This document shows, one piece after another, positions 37,501-45,400 of a DNA stretch of 64,000 nt (position 1 is the first letter of the stretch; every line of letters begins with the position of its first letter). Both the position numbers and the translations under genes were made by a program. Source of the DNA: Lachnospiraceae bacterium (GTDB lineage: Bacteria; Bacillota; Clostridia; Lachnospirales; Lachnospiraceae); NCBI GenBank assembly GCA_910575105.1, contig CAJTDK010000002.1, forward strand, positions 1 through 64,000. The letters run 5' to 3'. The notes under the pieces are model-generated. The model was not told where the DNA came from. It ran no database searches and saw nothing but the letters and a program-made list of their open reading frames with translations.

Positions 37501-38723
37501 CTGCGGACGGATTGATTGAAGTCATCTTCCTTGATGAGAACGGTCACGGAAAGGCAATCAGCGACCTGCCGATGGGCAGCTATTATGTGCAGGAAATATC
37601 AACAAACGCAGCTTACCTTGTAAGCGATGAGAAATACCCTGTTGACTTTGAGTACGCAGGACAGGAAACAGCCGTCGTGAACATCACGGCAAATGAGGGA
37701 GAAGCCATTGAAAACGAACTGATTTACGGCTCTGTCAGCGGCAGGAAATCCAACGAGGACGGTGAGGATTTAGGCGGTGCGTTAATCGGCATCTTTCAGA
37801 CGGGGACAACGGAATATACAAAGGAAAATGCGATTGCGACTGCCACATCTGAGGATGACGGCAGTTTTTCTTTTGGCGAAGTTCCGTATGGCACATGGGT
37901 AATCCGTGAAATCGAAAGCCCGAAAGGATATGTACTCTCCGAGGAAGAAATCAGCGTAACAATCGGCGAAGTAGATGAGGTTGTGGAAATCGAGCTTGTC
38001 AATTATTTCATCAAAGGCAATATTGCTCTGACAAAAGTAGACAAGGACTATCCCGACAACAAGCTCACAGGTGCGGTATTCGAGGTCTACTCTGATGCCA
38101 ACGGCGACGGAAAACTGGACAAGAAAGATGAGCTGCTCGGCGAGATGGGCGAGGTGGAAAAAGGCGTGTACCAGATGAGCGACCTCAGATACGGCAAGTA
38201 CCTTGTCCGTGAGAAAACCGCCCCGACAGGCTTTGTTCTGGACGAGAATGTTTATCCCGTATCCATCGAGGAAAACGGCAAGACCTACAACGTGGAGAAT
38301 GAAGCGGGCAAAGGATTTTTAAATGAAGCGCAGAAAGGCTCATTAAAAATCGTCAAGACATCCTCTGACGGCAAAGTGGAGGGCTTCTCTTTCCGTGTGA
38401 TTGGAAAAGATTACGACCAGACATTCAAGACGGACAAAAACGGCGAAATCGCCATTGACGGCTTGCGTATCGGCGAGTACACCGTGTCCGAAGTCAGCGA
38501 TAAGGCATCCTCTGGCTATATCCTGCCCGCCGACCAGAAAGTGACCATCAAGACGGACGAAACGGCAACCGTAACCATGCACAACGAGCTGCGTGATACA
38601 CCAAAAACAGGCGACGATTTTAACCTCGGCTTGTGGGTAAGCCTTGCGGCGGCATTTACAGTCGGTGCGGGAATCTTCGGGTTTGCAGGCTACCAGTGCG
38701 GAAGAAAGAAAAAGGAGGACTAA
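34575..38723 (+). CDS. Giant cell-wall adhesin: thioester domain plus Cna-B repeats
   Basis: The 1382-residue protein has a signal peptide (cleavage near TTAFAAG, residue 32), a thioester domain with Cys83 (AFCLQPG) and Gln142 (LATQTLVWEF) as the probable covalent pair, about ten SpaA/Cna-B-type repeats from residue 300 on (for example GSLEVVKTSEDNLVEGVKF and FTNIL-type ends), and a sorting signal TPKTGD followed by a hydrophobic helix and RKKKED. It is therefore secreted and joined to the wall by a sortase, which is not encoded in the window. Near residue 1173 one repeat holds a Ca2+-loop-like DANGDGKLDKKDE. AGGAGGT lies 5 bases before the ATG. It may hold donor and recipient or host surfaces together. 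Confidence 0.9.
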   Translation: MKICKLLRRAAAFALAAVTALSAVPATTAFAAGDIGTISFTHTYDGAGNAIRYNSSANIGGHTAGGTGEYKYRMYVDGETAFCLQPGVPLKTGNTLAKASSNAWNSLSAEQKKAVGLALLYGYQGNSGNLSGSDDEKWLATQTLVWEFVTGCRNSASPYSQTSTTVYSLHFGSNYANSGARAAYDQIVSFMTRHSTIPSFMSAGKKDITKELAYKDGKYSLTLTDKNNSLSEYSFTSSDSNVKVSKSGNKLTITSKKAIDGKARITATRNNTPTVSSGAMMIAYGDPNLQDVITGVENVDTMTAYINVETPTGTVALKKTSEDGVVSGISFTIKGDGFNKTVKTDKDGNITVEGLFPGTYTVTEQSIDRYEPQKTQTVTIIGGKTSTVTFSNTLKRGSLEVVKTSEDNLVEGVKFHLYGTSLSGLAVDEYAVTDKNGLAKFENVLISGSTPYTLEEVDTAIRYVVPASQTAPIEWKKVTKRSFTNILKKFNVTVLKTDMETGKKPQGDASLAGAVYGIYQGEELVDTYTTDENGQFTTKYYICGNDWSIREITPSEGYLLDTTIHHVGAEPELYTVEYNSAKNDVNEQVIKGNIAIIKHTDNGETQIETPEEGAVFEVYLKSAGGFDAAEETERDTLICDENGFAQTKDMPYGIYTVHQTSGWDGRELMKDFDVFICKDSQTYRYLINNANFESYIKIVKKDVETGKVIPYAGAGFQIYDPEGNLVTMKFTYPEVTEIDTFYTTADGGLITPQTLEYGKGYSLVEVQAPYGYVLDSEPVYFDVEQENSEEESGITIVKVERSNMAQKGKITVSKSGEVFSRVSGNKGLYQPIFAVDNLEGAVYEITAAEDIITTDGTVRAEKGEVVDTLTTGEDGTAESKELYLGKYEVKEVTAPYGMVLNDEIHAVELVYAGQEIEVTETGTEFYNERQRVEIDLNKTLEVDEAYGVGSNGEIKDVTFGLYAAEELTAADGSVIPADGLIEVIFLDENGHGKAISDLPMGSYYVQEISTNAAYLVSDEKYPVDFEYAGQETAVVNITANEGEAIENELIYGSVSGRKSNEDGEDLGGALIGIFQTGTTEYTKENAIATATSEDDGSFSFGEVPYGTWVIREIESPKGYVLSEEEISVTIGEVDEVVEIELVNYFIKGNIALTKVDKDYPDNKLTGAVFEVYSDANGDGKLDKKDELLGEMGEVEKGVYQMSDLRYGKYLVREKTAPTGFVLDENVYPVSIEENGKTYNVENEAGKGFLNEAQKGSLKIVKTSSDGKVEGFSFRVIGKDYDQTFKTDKNGEIAIDGLRIGEYTVSEVSDKASSGYILPADQKVTIKTDETATVTMHNELRDTPKTGDDFNLGLWVSLAAAFTVGAGIFGFAGYQCGRKKKED

Positions 38724-38726
38724 GGG

Positions 38727-38816
38727 ATGAGGGCAAAGACAATCATTGCTGCCATTCTTGCCGTATTCATGGTAAGTGCGGCGGTATGGCTGAAAATCCG
38801 TAACAGGAAGAAATAA
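38727..38816 (+). CDS. 29-residue single-span membrane peptide
   Basis: A short frame starts 3 bases after the adhesin stop: MRAKTIIAAILAVFMVSAAV, then WLKIRNRKK. It is one hydrophobic helix with basic residues at both ends, and AAAGGAGG (38710-38717) precedes the ATG at good spacing. Function is unknown; position suggests it is co-expressed with, and perhaps helps, the adhesin. Confidence 0.6.
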   Translation: MRAKTIIAAILAVFMVSAAVWLKIRNRKK

Positions 38817-38838
38817 ATTAAGACAGATTGATGTAGAT

Positions 38839-38869
38839 CGGGGCGGTTGGAAGATACCGCCCTCTTTTC
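38839..38869 (+). terminator. Terminator after adhesin operon
   Basis: GGGCGGT (38841-38847) and ACCGCCC (38856-38862) form a 7-bp stem followed by TCTTTT. Confidence 0.7.
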
Positions 38870-38885
38870 ATGTATGGAGGTAATT

Positions 38886-39191
38886 ATGGACAGTCTGAAA
38901 ACCATTGAGGGCAAAGTCAGAGCCGTCCTGCAAGAGAATGAGGACGCCAGAAATGACGACATGGTGCTGTACCTTGCCCTCTGCAATCTTTATCTGAAAG
39001 GTGCTGGAGCTATGCCGCTTGCCCAGATACTTTTGAACCATAAGGAGCTTGGCTTGCCGAGCTTTGAGAGCGTGGGCAGGACACGCCGCAAATTGCAGGA
39101 GAAATGCCCAGAGCTTTTAGGGAGCGTGCGGATGCAGAAAGTCAGAGCCAAAGGCGAAAAGGCATACCGCAGATATGCAAAAGAATCGTGA
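38886..39191 (+). CDS. Conserved phage/ICE protein of unknown function
   Basis: The 101-residue protein starts MDSLKTIEGKVRAVLQENED and contains ARNDDMVLYLALCN, SFESVGRTRRKLQEKCPELL and a C-terminal RRYAKES. This pattern (xxIExKVxxVLxxxxxARNDDMxLYL, then SVxRxRRKxQ) is common in small phage and ICE proteins with a basic, probably DNA-binding helix. The start at 38886 follows GGAGGT; an in-frame ATG 39 bases earlier lies inside the terminator. Confidence 0.6.
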   Translation: MDSLKTIEGKVRAVLQENEDARNDDMVLYLALCNLYLKGAGAMPLAQILLNHKELGLPSFESVGRTRRKLQEKCPELLGSVRMQKVRAKGEKAYRRYAKES

Positions 39192-39199
39192 GGTGAAAG

Positions 39200-39520
39200 A
39201 TGCAGGATAAGTCTTTTGAATATGGTGGGCATCATTTTATCCCAGAGCGGCAGTTTACAAAGCGGGAAGATGATTTTTTTAAGATTACCCGCAGATTAAA
39301 GACAGATAGGGAACTTGGCTTTTTCGCCGCCGACTATTACGGCAGGGGAAGCCAGAAATTCCCTTATTCTTATGATGATTTTTATGCTGCATCCACGGAC
39401 AGGAAGTGCGATATTTTCCGCTGCGTGGAGAACGGCAGGCTGTACGTCCCCTGCCAGTATGAATTGCAGCAATATATGGACGAAAAGCAAAAAGAGAGGA
39501 GGAACGCCTATGAACGGTGA
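39200..39520 (+). CDS. ICE accessory protein of unknown function
   Basis: The 106-residue protein starts MQDKSFEYGGHHFIPERQF and contains AADYYGRGSQKFPYSYDDFY and DIFRCVENGRLYVPCQYELQ. I recognise it only as a type of small protein found in the same gene run of Tn1549-like elements; no domain can be named. GAGGTGAAAG precedes the ATG, and the next gene starts inside its last codons. Confidence 0.6.
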   Translation: MQDKSFEYGGHHFIPERQFTKREDDFFKITRRLKTDRELGFFAADYYGRGSQKFPYSYDDFYAASTDRKCDIFRCVENGRLYVPCQYELQQYMDEKQKERRNAYER

Positions 39521-39785
39521 AACACGCTCCAATCAGGGCTATGAAATCATAGAGGGCTGCACTATCGGGAACACGGAGCTTGTCATCGGGCATCACCCGA
39601 AAGCCCCGAACCCTTATGTATGCTGGTACTGCAAGGGCGGCGACAACTACTATTGGGGCTGCTACTGCAACACACTCGAAGCGGCGAGGGAAAAGTTGAA
39701 TGAACGCTACCAGTCGGAGTGCCAGATGCCATATAACCAACAGCACGATAAAAAGGCGAAGCAGCGCGATGGGCGTGAGCGGTAG
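39510..39785 (+). CDS. Small Trp/Cys-rich ICE protein
   Basis: The 91-residue protein starts MNGETRSNQGYEIIEGCTIG, with a central VCWYCKGGDNYYWGCYCNTL and a charged tail. Four cysteines lie close together among aromatic residues. I do not recognise the family. AGAGGAGGA at 39494-39502 precedes the ATG, which overlaps the previous gene by 11 bases. Confidence 0.6.
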   Translation: MNGETRSNQGYEIIEGCTIGNTELVIGHHPKAPNPYVCWYCKGGDNYYWGCYCNTLEAAREKLNERYQSECQMPYNQQHDKKAKQRDGRER

Positions 39786-39945
39786 TATGGGCAGCAATGA
39801 AAACAACAAGAAGTATGACTGCACGATTTGTCCTTACCCCCGATATAAGGACAGCCGTGTTATCTTCTGCGACGTCTGCATCCGAAAGGTTTTGGACTGG
39901 CAGAGGGAGAAAAAGCAAAGAAAGGAGAAGCCCGATGGAGAATGA
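39769..39945 (+). CDS. Small zinc-ribbon-like protein
   Basis: The frame contains CTICPYPRYKDSRVIFCDVC, four cysteines in two CxxC pairs (CTIC and CDVC) as in zinc ribbons, followed by a basic helix. The start is uncertain: 39769 (58 residues, weak AAAAGGCG upstream) or 39787 (52 residues). It overlaps both neighbours slightly. A nucleic-acid or protein binding role is likely but cannot be fixed. Confidence 0.5.
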   Translation: MGVSGSMGSNENNKKYDCTICPYPRYKDSRVIFCDVCIRKVLDWQREKKQRKEKPDGE

Positions 39946-40540
39946 AGAAAAACGGATGATTAGCTCCTATGAGGTCACGCAGAGCATCCACATCGGCAAA
40001 AAGGAAGTCGTGTTCGGCATAGATGAGAAAGAGGAATACCCGTATCTTGTCTGCTGTTGCACTTACGACAACCCGCTGTCCGCAGAATGGGTGACCGATG
40101 CGGTCGGCTCTGACGACTATCTGGAAGCCATGCAGATGTTTACCGACAGGGTGCAGGAACAGATAGAAAGTGTAAGAGCCGAGCAGGAACAGTTCAAGTT
40201 TGACATGACCCCGTTTACCATAGACGACTGCATCCCAGACGACAAAAGCGGCAGCATTGTGGGCAAGGTCGTTGTCATCAATGCCGAGGTCAACCGCCAT
40301 GAGTACAGGCATTCCGCCTACCAGCTTGTACTGGCGGACGGCGGTCACGGAGCGTTGGGCGGCAGGGGGCAGGCGGTGTTCGGCACTTCCCTTGCGGACG
40401 GCAAGCACGCCCGATGGGAACGGTGCGACGTGCTTGGGGAAATCAAGCCAGAGAAGATGCCCGTCTGGGCAAAGGAAGCACTCGCAAAAATCAAGGAACA
40501 GGAAAAGGCGAAAAAATCAAAGAGCAGGGAGGAACGCTGA
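39935..40540 (+). CDS. ICE accessory protein of unknown function
   Basis: The 201-residue protein starts MENEEKRMISSYEVTQS and has an N-terminal part that resembles the 39510 protein in layout (IHIGKKEVVFGIDEKEEYPY against TIGNTELVIGHHPKAPNPY), then QFKFDMTPFTIDDCIPDD and a second part ending HARWERCDVLGEIKPEKMP. So the two genes may share an N-terminal domain. AAAGGAG lies 7 bases before the ATG. The tail SREER and its TGA overlap the next ATG. Confidence 0.6.
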   Translation: MENEEKRMISSYEVTQSIHIGKKEVVFGIDEKEEYPYLVCCCTYDNPLSAEWVTDAVGSDDYLEAMQMFTDRVQEQIESVRAEQEQFKFDMTPFTIDDCIPDDKSGSIVGKVVVINAEVNRHEYRHSAYQLVLADGGHGALGGRGQAVFGTSLADGKHARWERCDVLGEIKPEKMPVWAKEALAKIKEQEKAKKSKSREER

Positions 40541-41238
40541 TGGAGGTACGGGCTTTGACGCAATCCGAACAGAAATACACCTACGCCCAGAGTATGCAGC
40601 TTGAGGGGCAGACGGGGTGCATCGGTCATCTCCGTGGGGACTTTGGCGGCTCTGGAAACGAGTTTCATACCGATTGGTCTGACACAAGGGAACAGTGGAA
40701 AACCGATGAATTTAAGGCAGGGCTTGACGATGTAATCAACGCCCTGCGTGAAGATAAGGGGCTTCTGCACAGCCGCCGTGATATGTCGTCGGCTGCAAGG
40801 CAATCCCCCGATGCCGCCTTTATGGGGAATTACTGTACTGAGTACGGCTTCCGTGTAGATACTGACAAACACGCTTTCCTGCTCCGTTGCAACCCGACAA
40901 AGGGCGACTATAACTTTTACTGCTACTGCTATGTGAAAGAATGGCTCGATAAGCATATATCCAGAGCGGAACAGGGAATCCACTTTATAGACCCCCATTA
41001 CAAAGAGCTGTTCCGCATCCCCGATGGCGGGAAAATCATTATCAACTATGCGTGGGGAGAAAAGGCGGAAAAGACCTGCCGTTTCATTGACGAATGCCAT
41101 ACCGAGGTGGGCAGCAATCTCTACCATATCTGCGAGTTTGCCGAGCGTATGGAAAGGAACGGGCATAGCTGCGAGCCGAAGCCGCAAGAGCCGCCGTCCG
41201 CACAGAAAGCCCCGAAACACAAAGACCATGAACGATAG
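40540..41238 (+). CDS. ICE accessory protein with a domain shared by the 41714 gene
   Basis: The 232-residue protein starts MEVRALTQSEQKYTYAQSMQ, continues with GCIGHLRGDFGGSGNEFHTD and FLLRCNPTKGDYNFYCYCYV, and ends in a domain of about 55 residues (ELFRIPDGGKIIINYAWG, CRFIDECHTEVG, EFAERMERNG). The last domain matches almost the whole of the 74-residue protein at 41714. The proteins are characteristic of Tn1549-like elements, but no function is known to me. The start overlaps the previous stop (TGATG) with GGGAGG upstream. Confidence 0.65.
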   Translation: MEVRALTQSEQKYTYAQSMQLEGQTGCIGHLRGDFGGSGNEFHTDWSDTREQWKTDEFKAGLDDVINALREDKGLLHSRRDMSSAARQSPDAAFMGNYCTEYGFRVDTDKHAFLLRCNPTKGDYNFYCYCYVKEWLDKHISRAEQGIHFIDPHYKELFRIPDGGKIIINYAWGEKAEKTCRFIDECHTEVGSNLYHICEFAERMERNGHSCEPKPQEPPSAQKAPKHKDHER

Positions 41239-41241
41239 GAG
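41219..41241 (+). repeat. 23-bp gene-end/ribosome-site repeat, copy 1
   Basis: This stretch encodes the last residues KDHER, the stop and the next gene's ribosome site (core AAAGACCATGAACGATAGG). It is identical over 23 bases to 41479-41501, and a degenerate copy (AAAGATTTGGAACGATAAGG) lies at the end of the gene at 42010-42468. Confidence 0.8.
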
Positions 41242-41249
41242 ATGTGACT

Positions 41250-41498
41250 ATGAATATTCAGGATATAGCAAAAAGCAAGGAAAAGAAAGCGGTTTTTCAT
41301 ATGGTATTGGAGGAAGCCTGCCGGCAGTGGTGCGATGGCATTGAAGATGCGCCAGAGAGGAAAGACGGTGAGGGCTTTGCCGATTTTTTCTATGAGATTT
41401 TTGAGGATAAGGAAAAGGAATATGTTCAGCAGGTAAAAGAGATGAATGGCGGCAGGCTTCCCCTTTTACAGCCAAAAGACAAAGACCATGAACGATAG
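41250..41498 (+). CDS. Small ICE protein of unknown function
   Basis: The 82-residue acidic protein starts MNIQDIAKSKEKKAVFHMVL and contains EEACRQWCDGIEDAPE and FADFFYEIFEDKEKEY. No domain is recognised. The ATG at 41250 is placed 8 bases after TAGGAG; an in-frame GTG at 41244 is too close. It ends in KDKDHER, like its upstream neighbour. Confidence 0.55.
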   Translation: MNIQDIAKSKEKKAVFHMVLEEACRQWCDGIEDAPERKDGEGFADFFYEIFEDKEKEYVQQVKEMNGGRLPLLQPKDKDHER

Positions 41499-41501
41499 GA
41501 G
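41479..41501 (+). repeat. 23-bp gene-end/ribosome-site repeat, copy 2
   Basis: Identical to 41219-41241. It again covers a gene's last codons (KDHER), stop and the following ribosome site. Confidence 0.8.
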
Positions 41502-41510
41502 GTATGGGAT

Positions 41511-41717
41511 ATGGCAGTCAACCCAAAAGCCATAAGAACCTTAAACAAGGTTCTGGACGCAGGCTTTACCGAAGAAAAAGCCATCGCCGCCATGACGATG
41601 GACGACATTCTCTCCATGCAGGGCATCACAGTGGCGGACATCACGCTCATCAACGAGCTGCAAAAGAGCATCAAGGGGAACAAGGTTATCTCCTTTCTGG
41701 GAGGTGGCATGGAATGA
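41511..41717 (+). CDS. Small ICE protein of unknown function
   Basis: The 68-residue protein starts MAVNPKAIRTLNKVLDAGFT and has the look of a helical UBA-like or helix-turn-helix fold (EEKAIAAMTMDDILSMQGIT, then ITLINELQKSIKG). A regulator or adaptor role is possible. AGGAGG precedes the ATG and the stop overlaps the next start (ATGA). Confidence 0.6.
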   Translation: MAVNPKAIRTLNKVLDAGFTEEKAIAAMTMDDILSMQGITVADITLINELQKSIKGNKVISFLGGGME

Positions 41718-41938
41718 GCGCAGCAAGGCAGGTCTGCATGACGGACAGCAAAGGCAGGACGCTTTTTTCTGTTCCCGATGGCGGTATCATCCGTATGTTT
41801 TATGGGAACGGGGAGGATTATTTTGCCGTCTGCCGCTATCTGGACGAAACCCATGCAGAGATTGACGGCGTAAGGTACGCCGTTCGGGAGTTCGCAAGGC
41901 GAATGGAAAGAAATAAAATCAACTATGCCCCTGCTTAA
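41714..41938 (+). CDS. Stand-alone copy of the 40540 C-terminal domain
   Basis: The 74-residue protein reads TLFSVPDGGIIRMFYGNGED, then CRYLDETHAEIDGVRYAV and EFARRMERN, matching the last 55 residues of the 40540 protein (LFRIPDGG, CRFIDECHTE, EFAERMERN). It is translationally coupled to the gene upstream. Function unknown. Confidence 0.6.
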   Translation: MSAARQVCMTDSKGRTLFSVPDGGIIRMFYGNGEDYFAVCRYLDETHAEIDGVRYAVREFARRMERNKINYAPA

Positions 41939-41974
41939 ATGTGGGGCATGGACAACAGGAGGATTGATATTTTT

Positions 41975-42013
41975 ATGGAACAGATTGTTTTGTCGGGCGG
42001 TGATAAAGAGTGA
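41975..42013 (+). CDS. 12-codon leader peptide, coupled to the next gene
   Basis: AGGAGG at 41958-41963 precedes a short frame MEQIVLSGGDKE whose TGA (42011-42013) overlaps the GTG start of the next gene at 42010. The next gene has no good ribosome site of its own, so this peptide may serve to bring ribosomes to it. The ribosome site is 11 bases from the ATG. Confidence 0.4.
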   Translation: MEQIVLSGGDKE

Positions 42014-42468
42014 GTACCGAGTTAATCAACCGCATCACGGTAAAAAAAGACGGCGTGTATGTATCTTCCCACAGCTCCAACGACACCTCGCCCTACCATT
42101 CATGGAGGTGCAAGGGCTTGTCGGAAATCTATGATGCCGAGGGTCAGAAAGGGCTTGACCGTGAGGTTATCCGTATGCTCTATGAGTATGCCGAGCTTCG
42201 TGGGACGCATAAGAGCCTTGCCCGTTACCGCTACGCAAAGGACGCCCCCGCTGCCCATGCCATTTATCAGAAATATATGGACAAAATAGACGACCGCTAC
42301 GGGCAGATGGACGAAGCCGACCAGAACAGCGTCTGGTACAAGCCCACGGAAAAGGCAAAGGAGTACCGAGCCTATGAGCGGGACATGCGGGAAAAGATGT
42401 ATTCCGAAATCGCTGAAAGATGCGGGGAATACGACAGGAAGCAGAAAAACAAAGATTTGGAACGATAA
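42010..42468 (+). CDS. ICE accessory protein, GTG start
   Basis: The 152-residue protein starts with GTG: MSTELINRITVKKDGVYVSS, followed by YHSWRCKGLSEIYDAEGQKG and a charged helical C-terminus ending NKDLER. The N-terminal strand-rich part is a pattern I associate with small proteins before the helicase gene in these elements; no function is known. It ends with the AACGATAAGGAGG word that includes the helicase ribosome site. Confidence 0.6.
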   Translation: MSTELINRITVKKDGVYVSSHSSNDTSPYHSWRCKGLSEIYDAEGQKGLDREVIRMLYEYAELRGTHKSLARYRYAKDAPAAHAIYQKYMDKIDDRYGQMDEADQNSVWYKPTEKAKEYRAYERDMREKMYSEIAERCGEYDRKQKNKDLER

Positions 42469-42482
42469 GGAGGTGTGAGCCT

Positions 42483-45400
42483 ATGGCTGCAAAGTACCAG
42501 CTTATTACGGAGCTGTACCGCCGCACGGGAATGGCGGTCGCAAAGAACCCGCAGGCTTGGCAGGGCTTTTTATCCTCTGCCTGCCACAATTACAAGTGCC
42601 GCTTTGACGAGCAGCTCTTGATTTACGCCCAACGCCCCGATGCCACCGCCGTAGCCGAGATTGGCACATGGAACAGGCTCTTTAAGCGTTGGGTGAACAA
42701 GGACAGCAAGGGGATTGCGGTCTTTGACCCGAAAGGGCGCAGGAACACGCTGAAATACTATTTTGACGTTTCCGACACCCATGAGGGCTACTACGGCAGC
42801 CGAGCCGTCCCGATATGGCAGATGGATAAGCGGTATGAGCAGCCCGTCATGGAACGGCTTGCGGACAGGTTCGGCGGCACGGAGGGCGGCGACCTTGCCA
42901 CGTTTTTAATTCAGACAGCGGAGAACGCCGTGGAGGGCAATTTACCCGATTACCTCTCACAGCTAAAGGGCTGCACGAAAGACAGCTTTTTAGAGGAACT
43001 GGACGACTATAATATAGAAGTGATTTACAAACGGCTTGCCGCAAACAGCGTCGCCTATATGCTGTTAAGCCGCTGCGGTCTGGATGCGGGAGGATATTTT
43101 GAGCGTGAGGACTTTGCGGAGATTATAAATTTTAACACGCCCCAGACATTGAACGCCATCGGCATCGCCACAAGTGACATTTCCGAGATGGCGTTAAGGG
43201 AAATCTCTGCGGCAGTCCGAAATGTGCAAATCGAAGCAAAATGTCAGAACCGCACATTTGCAAGGAACATTGCAAGCCAGTATGATAAAGGCAGGAAACA
43301 ACCCGAAAGGAGCGAAAATAATGAGCGAAATCACTTACACGAAACAGGCGGACTACCTTATACCCGACCTGACATTACCGACAGAGCCAGAGCTTCCGCT
43401 TGGCAGGTACGCTTTGATGCACAGGGATTATCTGGAACAGCACAAAAGAGTGACCTATCTCAATCTGCTGACAGCGGGCAGACTGAACGCACACCTTTAC
43501 CAGACCGAGCAGACGGCGTTGCAGAGGTTAGAGCTTCTGACGAAGCAGTTAGCAGCCGAGCAGGGAGTGACGGAGGAGCTGAAAGAGAAAGCCCCGATGC
43601 AGTGGCTCGGCATGATGAACAACATCCGCAGCCAAGCGGAGGAAACCATCTTGAGCGAACTGATTTACAATTAGAAAATTCAGAACCAGAACCAGAGCCG
43701 CAGTCGGACGGCGGCAGGCAGGAAGATAAAACAGACACGGCACAGACCGCAGAGCCAGAGGGACAGACGGAAAAAGGCAGCGTTGCCAACGAGGAAGAAG
43801 TTGCCGTCAATCTCCCGACCGTAGACGAACAGATTGAAAGGATAGCTGAAGCAGAGGACGAAAAAGCCTCTGCTTTTGTTGTTTCACAGGAGGACATTGA
43901 TGCCGTCCTTGTAAAAGGGAACAGCGTTGCGAACGGGAAATACCGCATTTACCACCAGTTCCAGAAGCAGGAAGATAAAAAGAAGAACATTGATTTTCTG
44001 AAAAGGGAATATGGCACGGGCGGATTTTTTGTTAATTTTTCAGACGGCACGGAGGGGTATGTGTGGTACAGCGGCAAGGGCATCTCCATTGACCGTGACG
44101 GCATCTCCACCGAACACGACCTTGTTTTGAGCTGGTCGAAAGCGGAAAAACGGCTGCGGGAGCTGGTTAAGGATAACCGCTACCTCAATCCCAAAGAGAA
44201 AGACCATTACGCCGACTATCTGGAAAGCATCTCTGCCCCGCAGCATGAAATCGACACCCAGAGGAAACTGGCAAGGCAGCGTTTTATTGAGGAAAAAAGG
44301 GAGCTGCCCCCTGCGGACAAGCGGGACACGCTCGCCCTGCGGCTCTCCGACTTCATCCGTGACTTGGACGGCTATGAAAAAGACTTGTTGGGCGTGATTG
44401 GATGCAGGGATTTTGCGGATATGCCCGCCGACCTTATGGAACAGGCATTACAGCATCCCGACAACGTGCAGGAACTGTTAGACTTCCTCTCCCTTGTGCA
44501 GAAAAAGACGACCAGCGTTTACAGCCGCAGCAATGCGTGGCGATTCTCGCAGGAGCTTACGGAGCTGTACCCTCTCCGCTACCTCTACCACGAGGGCGAC
44601 GTGGTGTATATCGGGGCGGACAAATATGAGATTACCGCCTTTGATGAGAACGCCGTGTCCCTGCGAAATGCGGAGTTCCCGTTGTTCGGAAAAGAGTTTA
44701 GCAGGGAGGATTTTGAGCAGAAATTAAAGGAGAACCCTGCGAACGACCATTTAAAAACGGTCATCACCGAAAGCCAGAAAACAGAAACACTTGCCGAGGA
44801 AAAGCCCGACAGCATCACCCTCTCAATCGGCTTCTCCGAGCATCCCGCTTTTTATGACAAGGAGCTGAACGACCGATTTACGGATTTGAGTTTCGCTCTG
44901 GGAAATAAACTGCTCGGCATTCTGGACGAAAAACAGAACCGTGAAAGGGAGAATGAGGAGAACCATGTCGGATGGTATCATAAGACCGATTTTGAAATCC
45001 ATGCCGTCATCGGCGGCGAGGAATTTAATTATGAAGGGCGGTTTGACATCGGCGACGGCGAGGGGGATTTAATCGCCCATATCCGAAATTTTTATGAATA
45101 TTCCCTCTCCCCCGACTGCCCGTTTATCCCAGAATGGAAACGGCAGGGCGAAGATTATTACCGAGAGAAAATGGAATCCCTGCGTCTGGGGCATGACGTG
45201 TTCATCCCATTCTTGGAGCGGAACACGGGGCTGACCCAAGAGGATGAAAAGCGGCTTGGCGATATAATGGCTACCGAGGAGGACTGGTTTCACAGGAGGA
45301 AAGAACCCACCGAGGAAGAACTATTGGAACAGGCGAAAGGCTGCATTGACGCATACTGCGATGCGGAGTTTGGCGGCGACGCCGAAGTGGACTATACGGA

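Noticed and set aside
34575-38723. Adhesin repeats as a recent tandem duplication
   Set aside because: The Cna-B repeats differ strongly from each other in sequence and length, so they are old domains rather than DNA repeats.
41219-41501. CRISPR-like spaced repeats
   Set aside because: Only two exact copies, 260 bases apart and inside coding sequence, so not an array. No other regular repeats were found in the window.
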